Assembly: GCA_000499405.2 (NCBI GenBank)
Contig: HG738137.1
Span: 16,479,601 to 16,543,600, forward strand
Source: Onchocerca volvulus
Lineage: Eukaryota; Nematoda; Chromadorea; Rhabditida; Onchocercidae
Direction: 5' to 3'
Length of the DNA: 64,000 nucleotides
A program made the translations under genes and the position numbers. Shown here in pieces: positions 49,815 through 59,885 of the stretch. The number at the start of each line of letters is the position of its first letter. Within the stretch, counting starts at the first letter, position 1. The notes beneath the pieces were generated by a model. The model had not been told where the DNA came from. It made no database searches and saw only the letters and a list, made by a program, of their open reading frames with translations.

Positions 49815-52800
49815 ATGGATAACAGCACTGTTGATAATAAACTTAATATGTCGCTGGGTTAGTTTTATTTTATTTGAGTTTTGTGGTCCCGAATTCATTT
49901 TAATCATCGTAGTTCCATAAGATCCTAAAGTTCATGCTCTTTCCGCTGATTTTTAGTAAACTCGTTTGATTAATTTCATTAGATCAGTGCAATTTGCATT
50001 GGATTTTTTGCAGTTCTTTTGTTTTCAGAATTTTAAATTTATTCCATTTTATTAGTTTTATTAATTGAGTTTCTTAACTACTTTTTAGTCATAACCATAA
50101 TTTTACAGATGATATAATCAAAAAAGAACGCAAAGCGAAGCAGCGACAACAGAATGGTGGCATTCAAGCAGGAAGACGTATGATCCCAAAACGCATTAAC
50201 AGAGTAATTTTTGATTTCTATGTACCTTTTTAAAAGGAAATAGTCTTATAAATAAAAATAAATGGATATTAAGTGTTTGTTGATCAGTATTAATCATCAT
50301 TTACCATTGTTTGGTTATTATCATACACTAGTTTAAGAGACTGATTGTGCTTTGCGTTACAAAAGAGGTTTTAGCTTGTCGAATCATCTCCCTCTCTTTC
50401 AGAGGATTTAACATAAATAAAATATTTGGAATGCTTTTAGGGCAAGCGATCAATCGCTATGCGTTCAGTCACACGTAGAAACCGACAGCAAACTGCTGTA
50501 AATGGCGGTCTCTCTGCAGCAGTTACAATGAAAGTTGTCAATAGACTTGTCAAGGTGTCTATTCGTTTTATTTTGGTCTATCATCTTTTATCTGGCATTT
50601 CCGCTTTTGCATTTTTTGATAGGCGAGGAGCAAACCCTTATAACCCGCCAAGGTCTCAAAGATAAGATAATCTCGAAGTGATGGATAGGTCACATGTCAG
50701 AGATTAAGCTAATAAGGACAGATACGTAAGATCTTATGTCAGGCACGAGTTTTTGCATTCAAATATTAGTTTTAAATTGTTGTTATACTTTAGAAAGCGA
50801 TTCGACGACGAGCCAATCAGTCACTTATAAATCGTGCGGTGACATTACGTCGTCGCGCTCTCCGACGGAATTCTGCTTTGAGACCAGCCGTATGTTCAGC
50901 TGCCATTCCTATTTTTGTATGGGCTGCAAATGAGTTGGAAAGCACTCTTCACACAGAGCCCAGCTGCGTTTTTATGTGCTACTAAATGGCTGGAATCCAA
51001 TGATTTAAAATTGATTATCGCCAATTTTGATGGAAGCAGCACGAAAAGTGTACTGTGAACAATATGACGTCGAGGGCTATTGTTGAAGAATTAGAAATTG
51101 TTGTGACGTGGTGTTACATCAAAGCCATACATCTTACTGTGATGGAGTTTTGTTGGCGATTGCTTAGCTTCTTATGTCACATAGCTTTAACCGCAGGAGG
51201 AGGAGGTTTGATGTCAGAATTCCAAAAGCATTGAATCAGCCTTATTATTATATTTACCATGAAAGAATGGTATTTGATGGGTTCTTGACTTGATATTTTG
51301 AAAATTCTATGGAATTTGGGTGATCGTCGCCATTTACTGTACGTACACACCAGACGAACAGTGATTTTAAAAAAGTGTTACCGATCAAACCGAACGGTAT
51401 GACGGACATCCGGTGAAGTTTTTTGTTCGTTGTTGATGAGTTTTGAACGAAATGAATGCCTTTTTTTCGCATCATTTCCATAACTTACTGCAGCTTGCAT
51501 CACATTTTCATGTGAAGAGTAGCAAAGAATCTTGTTTTCCTGAGATTCGGGAATAAATAAGTTCTTGTGAAGTGTGCTATTCGTAGGAATTGGATCATTT
51601 GAACTAAGGAATTTAGTTGCAGGCAATATCGTTTTCAGGTAAGAGGATTACGTGCGCGCAGACAAGGAGCAGTTATTGGATCACGTCTCATGGGCCGTTT
51701 GTCAGGTGTTAGTCAGCGGTCACAAGTAATTCGCAGAAATACAGGAAGGAATGCACGTAAACAGCCAGTAATCTTCACTTCACCTGAGGTAATACTGATT
51801 TGTTCATCTGAATGATGTCAAGTTGCGTGGATCATTTTTCGGGTGCATTACGTATTTTGTACCATCATCATTTATCATTTCAGACGGTACGCGGTAGAGG
51901 ATTATCACATATAGGCCAACTCGCTAGTGATAGTGAACCATTTATGATTGAACAACGTGAAATGTAAGTTTGCAAATGATTTAGTCGAGTTACCACCTAT
52001 CATTTTTTTGTTTTAGTGAATTTGCGATGTGCTTAAAGCGAATTAACGGATTCTCCTCGAATTTACATTAGGGGAGGGAAAACACTGAAAGTGAGGAGAG
52101 TTTTCGCAAGTCTAAATTGTTTTGGAACAGGATAAGCCTAGCGATACTGGTTGTAGCTAATATGTTAAATAGTACAATGTAGTATTGATTGCAGTGCTCG
52201 TCCGACGCTTCAACAAAAGGTATTGCGCCGTGAAGTAATAGCTGCGCAACCTCGTCGTGAAGTTATTGTGCAGCGTCGTACACGTCCAGTGATCGTTGAA
52301 CAGCAGCCTATAATTATTCGTCGTGGAGGGATACGTAAACGGGCTATTTTAAACGATTCAAATGTCTTCGTTGTTAGAAATGCGGTACGTTTCTTCAATT
52401 ATGTGCAAAAAAGATTTGTTTTCAAGACTATGACTATATTTTATGGTCTTCGAAAATCATTCGATCACAGTTAGTGTTTTAGCCGCAGCAAGCTCAATTT
52501 CGGACACGGCCTGAATTTGGACGAATGCAACGTGTTGTCAATGTACGCCCACGTAATCGTATAATTCGCAAAACGCAATATGTCGTCAATCCAAATGCAG
52601 CGCAGATGCGTGAAGCATTGGGAATTGGTTTACGACGAGTAAGTTCATAAGTTATGATTGATCCATTTGAGCAATGTATGTTATTTTGCCAAGCTGGAGC
52701 TAATATTGGTAATTACAGAAGGTTCTTAATAGAGTAATAGATATTTTATTGGAAATTGCGAAAATATCAGTATTCATGTATTACAATATGTGATAAGCTG

Positions 52801-52981
52801 CTTTTTGTTCTATATTTTTCACTTTCTAATGAAAAATAAGTTTAAAGACATATAATTGTTTCTGTAATTTTAAAAATTGTAGTCAGAGCCGCAACGTTTC
52901 GAATCAAGCAGCACGTTTCTTCAGCGTGTACCAGTAGCGAATCGTCGAGGGCGTGGTTTTCAGAATGTATTTTATAATTAA
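49815..52981 (+). CDS. UIF/FYTTD1-like mRNA export adaptor (UAP56-binding motif, Arg-rich)
   Basis: Nine plus-strand exons join in phase: 49815-49857, 50109-50203, 50441-50554, 50794-50889, 51639-51788, 51884-51963, 52195-52384, 52483-52638 and 52883-52981, giving 340 residues. The N terminus has KLNMSLDDIIKKERK, the UAP56/DDX39B-binding motif of Aly/REF, UIF and related TREX adaptors. The rest has no RRM. It is an extended Arg-rich chain with many RRR, RGRG and QQ elements (for example ARRQGAVIGSRLMGRLSG, RRGGIRKRAIL, RRGRGFQNVFYN), suited to RNA and NXF1 binding. Motif plus basic composition without RRM fits UIF/FYTTD1 better than Aly. Exon 4 (50794-50889; KAIRRRANQSLINRA...) is short, has clean TTTAG/GTATGT sites and keeps the frame. 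The motif is split by intron 1. Activity as an export adaptor is inference. Confidence 0.75.
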
Positions 52982-53569
52982 TTCAATTTTTTCTGTGGTG
53001 TTGTATGTGCCAACAGGCTTGATCTTTTATGTTCATTTGCTTTTTTTTTTTTTGACATCATTCATTAGTTCGCCATTTTCCAATTAGTAATGATTGAATT
53101 TCTTTATTTCAATTTCAAGTACAATTGATCGTCGAATCGGCGATTTATTCTCCTACAAATCTTGTTACAAAGTCTGTAATGAAGTATCTTTCCCATTATT
53201 TGAGAAACTAATGATAAAAATCGGTCTTTTTCATTTTGTTCAAAGATTTATACACGTAATTTTGATTCCATATTATGTTTTCAGTAATGGTTATTGCTGT
53301 TCATTATTTTAATCTCTTTGTGATGATATCTAATATGATTTTTATCTGTACAAATAAAAACGTTATACATAATAAAATTGATTGCATGCAGTGATATAAT
53401 GCTGCCATCGGAATATAGTTTTCATACAATTTAAATTTATGGTTGCTAGTATTTCTAAGTAGAAGGAAGATCAATTGTTTATTAACGACTTGATTCATGA
53501 CATGATTTTCAAATCAATGATCTCTGAGTTAATCTTATAGTAACATTCAAAAGAAGGTCTTTGGAGATG
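52982..53569. other. 3' flank of the UIF-like gene
   Basis: No gene seen. An AATAAA at about 53354 may serve polyadenylation. The retrotransposon remnant begins at the right end. Confidence 0.5.
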
Positions 53570-53606
53570 TAAGATCTGCATAAAATTTTTTTCGGGTGTT
53601 CCGACA
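53570..53606 (-). mobile_element. Remnant of the 3' LTR start
   Basis: On the minus strand from 53606, TGTCGGAACACCCGAAAAAA matches the start of the 5' LTR (TGTCGGAACAACCGAAGAAA), and the match continues through ATGCAGA for about 35 bases. After that similarity is lost, so most of the 3' LTR is deleted or replaced. Confidence 0.7.
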
Positions 53607-53849
53607 TTCACGACTGAAGGTTGAACTCTTTCAGCGGGAAGGAAGTAGTGAACGTATATTAGAAATTCTGGTCCTTTATATCGTTTTATGGTATGCGATT
53701 TCTTTTGACACTTCTTGTACTTGGCGCAATGGATTTATTTTCGATTTCTTGCATTGGTTTCTCGAACACGAGTGATTGATTATTTGGGTTGAAAACATCA
53801 TCAACTTCTAGAGGATACAAAAGAAATCTTCCATATAGCATTTCTTGCT

Positions 53850-55447
53850 TCCCCAGCCTTTCTTTTATTTCCTTGACCCTAACTAATTTCTACATTCCAC
53901 GAAGAATATTTAATTGATTAACTAGCACTATTTCTTCCTCTCGTGGTTATTCTGTTTTCTTCATTTCTGGGGGATTATGTTGTCTTTGAGTTCTTTCTCT
54001 GAGACCGGTTAAATATTCATTTTTCCAGGTGTTGCTGAAATCGCGAGGAGTACCAAAGATCAAGTGATTTTGTCATTTAAGTGTATTTCTTGTTTAGTTA
54101 TGTGGATTTATTTCTTTGTTATTAGGTCAATTGGCTTTATAACCTTTGTTCTATGTTATAGTGTAGGTCGCGCGCCAATAAAGACGCGCTCTTATGCGCT
54201 AACAAAAGCGTTTTCTTGTAGATCAATGCTCTATCAGGATCTTCCCTCTATCAACAAGAAGAGGGTCTGAGCATGAGATCATATGAAAGAATGTGCTACC
54301 ACGGTCAGTTGGTTGTATTGATATGATTGATATTGTAATTGTTCCGTATGTTGTTGTATTATCAATTTTCGTTATAAAGGTTTAATTACTTAAGTTTGAG
54401 ATGCCACAAAGCTTCGATAACAGTATGACAGGGAACAAGAACTTTCAATCATTGTCATGGTTAAAAAGATCGGCGACATCAGGTCTCCCAGAATGTCTTC
54501 AAAATTTTGAGCGTATTTGACCAATGCCTAACAAGATTTTCCTTGTTACTTAGTTTATGAGGAATAAATTTTTCTTGATCATCATTTTGGCGAATGGTGT
54601 AACTAGAGAGGCATTAGGTGAGATGAAATCGATTGGACGTATAATTACGTAATCGTCAAAGTTTATGTAAGTTAGTTGTCGAGTATTGAGTAATCCCTCA
54701 ATTTCTATTATTAAAGTTATTAATTCTCTCTCCCACAGTCTTCTACCGATAACTCTTTTCATAGTTCTTTTTGTTTATCCAATGATTGATTCTCTCATAG
54801 GAACTCCTAGTACTATATTTTCCTAGATCATTCCCTTTTTCGCGAGGAAATTCGTTACCTTGATGTTCTGTTCCTTCATAGTTTTGAAAACCAGCGAAAT
54901 TGACTTGTGTTGTCACTTAAGACTGACTCAGGACAACCTCATCGGGCAATGAATCTTTTAAAGATGTGCAAAAAGCATTCAGCGGATAGGTTGTCTGCTA
55001 TTTCCAAATGCACCGCTCTGGTTGTGAAACACGTGAATAGAGGTACCTATCTCTTTTCGTCAACCCACTATCAATTTTAACCGAGAAAGGACCCAAGTAG
55101 TCTAGACCTACATGTGCAAAGGTTCTAGATCGAGTGACTCGATTTTCTGGGAGATTGGGCATGTCCGGAAGTTTGAACGGTTTGGTAGTCCACCGTTTGT
55201 AAGCTCTACACTTATTTAGGACTCGTTTGATTTCACTTCTGCCTTTAGGTATCCAGAATTTACGTCGCATTTCTGCAAGTGTATGAGCAATTCCAACATG
55301 GAGTAAGTCCTCGTGATGTTGCTGTACGAGGAGCTCAGTTATTGGATTGTGTCCTGGGAGATGAATGGGGCGTTCACTGCCCTCTTCTAATTCTAAGTTC
55401 TTCAAACAACTTAGTGACCTCCACAAACTCTGATCATTGCGATACAA
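53850..55447 (-). pseudogene. BEL/Pao integrase, interrupted
   Basis: The HHCC zinc region (55447-54998 frame) has HHEDLLHVG and FWIPKGRSEIKRVLNKC, but the expected second Cys of the CxxC pair is Tyr (KCRAYKRW). The core start FAHVGLDYLGPF with its Asp is present. After a break the core continues in 54762-54550 (LLNTRQLTYINFDDYVIIRP) and then FIPHKLSNKENL. The C-terminal part (WKNEYLTGLRERTQRQHN ... FLLYPLEV) is found at about 54035-53810, beyond the inserted LTR, with stop codons. The integrase is clearly not functional. Confidence 0.88.
54065..54478 (+). mobile_element. Nested solo LTR in the integrase region
   Basis: This 414-bp plus-strand LTR starts TGATTTTG and ends GGCGACA, flanked by TCAAG on the left and TCAGG on the right. 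These look like a 5-bp target duplication with one change. It shares GTCGCGCGCCAATAAAGACG, TCTTGTAGATCAATG and ATATGATTGATATTGTAAT with the LTR pair at 23.3-24.4 kb. The host integrase frame is split at this point. Confidence 0.8.
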
Positions 55448-57228
55448 ATTCCATTTTTCCCTTTCTTCTTCGGTGATACTTCGGCTTGTGCTTGTTTGAT
55501 TAATATTAATTCTGCCAAGTTATAATCTTCGCTTGTGAATCTTTCTTTTTCAGTTGATAATGGTTCTAACCATTTGAATTTTCCTTTTGACGTTATTTTG
55601 ATGAACTTGAGAACTCTTATTGTCGTTCGTAATAATTTCAGCCATTTGCTAAAACGACTTCCATTTATGAGTTTAAAATTCTCGTTGATGAGAGTTGTAA
55701 TCTTTGCTACGGTCCTTTCTTCTAGTTCTTCGATCTCTTCTTTAAAATTGAATTCCCATTGCGGCCAACTGAATTCGTTTTCTTTCAACCATGAGGGTCC
55801 ATACCACCATGGCTCATACATCGCAAGTTTTAGCGGTGATATTCCCTTTGTTGCAATATCCACGGGATTGTGCTCACTTGGAATGTATCGGAACAGAAAT
55901 TTCGCTTCTCGTATTTCCTCGACACGGTTTTGTACGAATCGCGGCAAGAGTCTGGAATGGTTTTGGATCCAGTGAAGAGCACACTTGGAATCAGACCATA
56001 AGATTACTGCCGAAGTTTCCAACTCCAATTGCTTGATGACGAAACGTGCTGCTCGTACCCCGATGAGTATAGCTAATAACTCCAGTCGAGGTATGGTCAT
56101 TCCTTTAATTGGCGCGATCCGTGATTTTGCAAAAACTAAGAGTGTTTCTATTCCTTGACTTCCTTGACTTCGGAGATACACTGCCGCAGAATATGCCACA
56201 CTGGATGCGTCTGTGATGACATGGACTTGAATTTGACTTGAATAGTCGGTTACGAATCGTGGAAGCTCCTTTATGTTTATTGGCCAGTCAGATATGAGAG
56301 AATTCCATATCTCAGTATCTTCGTCGCTTATGAGTTGATCCCAGGCATTCTTTTTCCACAGATTTTGCAGGAACAATTTAACCCGAATCATCACTGGGAC
56401 GAGGAATCCCAAGGGATCATATTGTGAAGCGACAAACTGTAAGACTGCTCTTTTAGTTAGTTGTTCTCCAGTCCATAGTCTTGCTTTTAACTGAATAGTG
56501 TCCTTAACATGATCCCAATTAATGCCAAGGATTTTCTTTACTTCCATATTCGCCCTATCTTGTTCGGCAATTTTGGTGTTGAAATTTTTGTCATTTGACA
56601 GGAATTCTCGAATATTCATTGCTGCATCACCAAAAATGGATTTTGTTTCTTCATATTTCCGTAAAGCTTCTTCTATATCCATAGCTGATAACATGATGTT
56701 GTCCACATAGAGATTCTTCCTGATTTCTAGTGTGAGTTTGGTTCCATTGATTTCGAAGTGATCATTGAGCGTCGCTGATAGTGAAAAGGGCGATGAGATT
56801 ATTCCAAAAGGAACCCTTTTGAAACGATATCGTTTCAGATTTTCTTCGGTAGCTGCACTATGAATATCTTTTAACCAGAAAAACCTGGTACAGTTCCTGT
56901 CCGATGGATGGAGTTCTAGTTGTAGGAACGCTTTTTCCACATCGGCAATAATTACATTCTTCATCATTCGGAAGCGTAATAATATTCCTACTAAATCTGG
57001 AAGCATGATGGGCCCACGGTAGGGAATTTCATTCAAACTCCGTGTACCTTTAAGGTGAGCGTATGCGTCATGGATGATTCTGAGTTTTGTTATAGATTTG
57101 TATGGAGCTATAACTTCATGGCGAGGCAAATAATGAACCATACCTGCTTGGTCCATGTCTGGATAAACTTCCTCTATTATTTCTGAATGTAATTGATTCC
57201 AGATGGTTTTATCGTATTGGTGTAGCAA
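55411..57228 (-). pseudogene. BEL/Pao reverse transcriptase and RNase H
   Basis: An open stretch of 605 codons, the longest in the window. The RT palm shows ADVEKAFLQLELHPSD (residues 95-110), RVPFGIISSPF (138-148) and LYVDNIM at 173-179. RNase H follows with Asp340 (VITDASS), Glu383 (RLELLA) and Asp413 (WSDSK). The palm motif is YVDN instead of the YVDD of many retroelements; I believe YVDN also occurs in active nematode BEL elements, so I do not count it as damage. The frame runs out before the integrase, which is in another frame, so the polyprotein is broken. Confidence 0.93.
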
Positions 57229-57318
57229 TCGTTCGTCCGCCTGCAGTCATTTGATTAGTATTTTAGTCGACCAAAACATAAGCCAAAGTCCCAATTTGAC
57301 CTTTGCTTCTTTCCATGG

Positions 57319-57668
57319 TCAACAGACTTGGTATCTTCCGTTATGTTTAGAGATGCTTTCTTTGAAATGTTCCAAAGCCTTTTCATCGTCTATGGCGTTA
57401 GGTTGCTCTTGAATTCCTATGAATTCCAATTTCCAAAATTGGTCGATGTCCGGACCGGTGACATTGGCCATACATATTGGTTCGGTTTTGTCTGAATCAG
57501 GAACTGGAATCCCAGTTATGTATCCACTTCCTGCTAACATAGGTCCCAACTTAGTGTGGAGTAAGGAAAATCCGGATTTTAAATTTTGCGCTTTTCCTAT
57601 TTCGATGAATTTGAAGAAGTGGTCAGTCCCGATGAGTATATCAGGTTGTTTCCAATAACTTTTTGGGC
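57319..57668 (-). pseudogene. Pol spacer between protease and reverse transcriptase
   Basis: Minus-strand frames with [14 protein letters not shown] and [19 protein letters not shown] form the usual stretch between BEL protease and RT (compare the IL-G-D and GP-L-GSGYI words of the group). Stops separate it from both neighbours. Confidence 0.75.
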
Positions 57669-57681
57669 CATCTAGTTGGTC

Positions 57682-58149
57682 CTATTCAGTTATGGAAGCT
57701 GGATCATGATCATTTAGGTTGACTACTTGTAACTTGTTTGTCAAGTATTCAACCGTATTAGCCTCAAACCTGATAACTTCTTTTTCTCCCATTCTTGCTA
57801 TAATTTCTACTTTGGTTGTGAGACACGGCTTTGGTATTTTATTGCCGAATGAAGCAATTCGTATCTCATCTTCACTTCCTTTAAGATTAAGTCGCTTTGC
57901 TAGATTCTTGGATACAAAAGATAATTGAGAACCACAGTCAAACAATGCTAGAGCTTTTTCTTGAATTTCCGGCGTTTTTGGATTATTCACTGTGATTTCT
58001 TTGCACAGGAGTAAAATTTCCTTGGCTCCTTGATTCGACTTTCGTGTCATTGAACTGGTCGAAGTTGGCGGATTTGTCTTTTGATTACTTGGTCCGGCAT
58101 CTTGTACGCCATATTTGATGTGATATGAGGACCTTTGCAATAGAAACAT
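57682..58149 (-). pseudogene. BEL/Pao aspartic protease
   Basis: The frame contains ALALFDCGSQLSFVSKNLAK: the catalytic Asp is kept (residue 71), but the motif reads DCG where DSG or DTG is expected. Downstream is IRIASFGNKIP, typical of the second half. It ends in a stop just before the spacer region. The change and the stop suggest loss of function. Confidence 0.85.
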
Positions 58150-58389
58150 TTTCGTTTGATTTTATTGCAATCTTTTGTTTCATGTCCTTTGTGAAGACAA
58201 CTGAGGCATGCTTTGGTTATTCCCAGACGTTCTAATCGTTGTTTGAGGGTGGGATACTTCTTGGCAATCAGCATCCCAATGTTTTTTGTTACAAAAGATA
58301 CAGGGTCTCCCCGGTTTGTAAATTGTAACTTTTTTTGAATTGGTGCCCTCTCTTTGATTTTTTGAACTAGGCTGCTTGATTGCAATCAT
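58047..58389 (-). pseudogene. Gag zinc-knuckle region
   Basis: Across two overlapping frames there are three knuckle-like motifs: CIFCNKKHWDADC, CLSCLHKGHETKDC (C-x2-C-x4-H-x4-C) and CFYCKGPHITSNM, where the last Cys is Met. The need for two frames shows a frameshift within gag. Confidence 0.85.
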
Positions 58390-58671
58390 GGCAGATGTTT
58401 CTCCTCTAGTGCTGTGTGAAAACTTGTGAGACTTACTCTCATCTGAATTCTTTGCATTTCCACTATTAGAGAGTTGATTTCTGGCGACTTTTTAGCTTCT
58501 TTCGATCAATTTCCATATGAATGCTCGAAGTTTAGCAATCGACCATATCTGCTGCTCCTTTTGTTGGTATATTTTATCCATCATCCAATTCGGCAGTCTC
58601 GTCTCGATAATGTTTTCAATGCTAGAATGTTCTAGATTCTCACCTAGGGCTTCCAGCTGTCGAAATACCCT

Positions 58672-59497
58672 TTATATGGTTTCAGCCGTAATCTTCCAAT
58701 CTCTCTCATTCCTCTTAATAGATTCTAATTCATTGTTGAGGGACTTCTTGATGGTAGACGATTTCCCGAATTCATTGATTAGAATATCTCTTATGACTTC
58801 ATAATTTTCGGGAGCGATGTCATAACCTCTGACGGCTAACAAAGCTTCCCTCAGAGACAGCAGAGTAAATAATTCAGCTTTTGAATGACTGGAATCCGAT
58901 GCGTGTGGACTATAGCCTCTAAGCCGCTCCAAAATTGTCTTCATAACCTATGGTCGCCATTGAATATTTACCACTGGTCACCAAAGTTGAATATTGGTAA
59001 TGGTAATTGAGTCAGGTTTACGGTTTCTTAAGCTATTTGAGATGCTTGTTGTTGTGGATCTAAGTTTTATTTGAGCTCTATTTAATTCGTAAAATATTGC
59101 CTCAATATCATCTTAGTATAATTTTAGAGCCAAAACCGTTTCTCTACTACTATTTAATAAGGTTAAAATACCTTTCTCGTTGATGACTGTCGCATATTTT
59201 TTTTTCCTCTTCTTTCTTCTTCTGCGGTGGCGAAACTTTATGATGAATTCCAGCCATTTTTCATTGGTCGACTCGATCATGCCAATGTATAGCTCGAGGA
59301 ATTTGATGTTCTGATTGAAGATTCTACTTCTCGCTTCGTATTGTTTGGGAAGTTCGTTGTTCAATAACTGTTGGTCGAGAGGCATTAAGTTCAATCCTTT
59401 GATTTCCTCGATGAGTTGTAATAACTTCTGCTTTGCCGCTTCTATGTTGATGATTAGACTGTCAGATATGTCCCGGCTCGTGACACCAATAAATTTT
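58672..59497 (-). pseudogene. BEL/Pao gag, N-terminal and middle parts
   Basis: The first part (to 59113) is helical and charged (ISDSLIINIEAAKQKLLQLI, KQYEARSRIFNQNIKFLEL) and begins right after the primer-binding site. The second (58944-58672) has KAELFTLLSLREALLAVRGY and NYEVIRDILINEFGKSSTIK, which match the Pao gag pattern of NY-x-A-L-x-x-FG. A gap of about 170 bp with stops separates them. Confidence 0.75.
59471..59488 (-). other. Primer-binding site
   Basis: TGGTGTCACGAGCCGGGA begins nine bases inside the 5' LTR end. A TGG start matches the CCA 3' end of a tRNA. I cannot name the tRNA with certainty. Confidence 0.75.
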
Positions 59498-59885
59498 TGT
59501 CGGGATCTTTGATCTGTAGCACGAACGAATCTCAAACCTGGGTAATTAAACTGTTTATTACAAAAAATTTGAAAACGCGACACGATGCGTAACAATTACA
59601 AATCGATAATATCACTTAAACAAATTTAATAATAAATTTATTAATATAAAAACAGGGTAAAACGATATAAAGGGAAGTTTAAAAAAACCCGAACCGGAGC
59701 ATTAAACCGTTTCCATTGACATCCCTCCCATAAAATGATAGAAGAAGGGCGCTTATGCGCATGAGGGTACAATAAACATTGGCTTAGTTGAGGGTTGCAA
59801 AGTTATTTAAGAACAAAGAAATGATTCAGCATATCTACAAGAATTACAAATCATCTGCATGAAATTTTCTTCGGTTGTTCCGACA
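59498..59885 (-). mobile_element. 5' LTR of the BEL/Pao element
   Basis: 388 bp on the minus strand, with ends TGTCGG...CCCGACA. It contains a TTAATAAATTTATTATTAAA stretch, TTTGTAATAAACAGTTTAAT with an AATAAA signal, and TTTGAGATTCGTTCGTGC near the end. It is the best-preserved LTR of its subfamily here; the solo LTR at 30600-30957 is a relative. Confidence 0.9.

Larger units (their letters stand above)
53570..59885 (-). mobile_element. BEL/Pao LTR retrotransposon, decayed, minus orientation
   Basis: Reading from 59885 leftwards there is a 5' LTR, primer-binding site, gag with zinc knuckles, aspartic protease, reverse transcriptase-RNase H, integrase and a short remnant of the 3' LTR start. 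The order protease-RT-RNaseH-integrase and the RT sequence (RIIHDAYAHLKG, ADVEKAFLQ) identify the BEL/Pao group. The reading frame is interrupted many times by stops and shifts. A second LTR of another subfamily is inserted in the integrase C-terminal part. The 3' LTR is only about 37 bp, so the element is not intact. Confidence 0.95.

Noticed and set aside
55535..55975. Plus-strand open frames inside the retrotransposon
   Set aside because: They are antisense to the reverse transcriptase-RNase H frame, which carries the family motifs.
56695..56712. YVDN in place of YVDD as evidence of a dead reverse transcriptase
   Set aside because: I believe YVDN also occurs in other BEL elements of nematodes, so it is not counted as damage.
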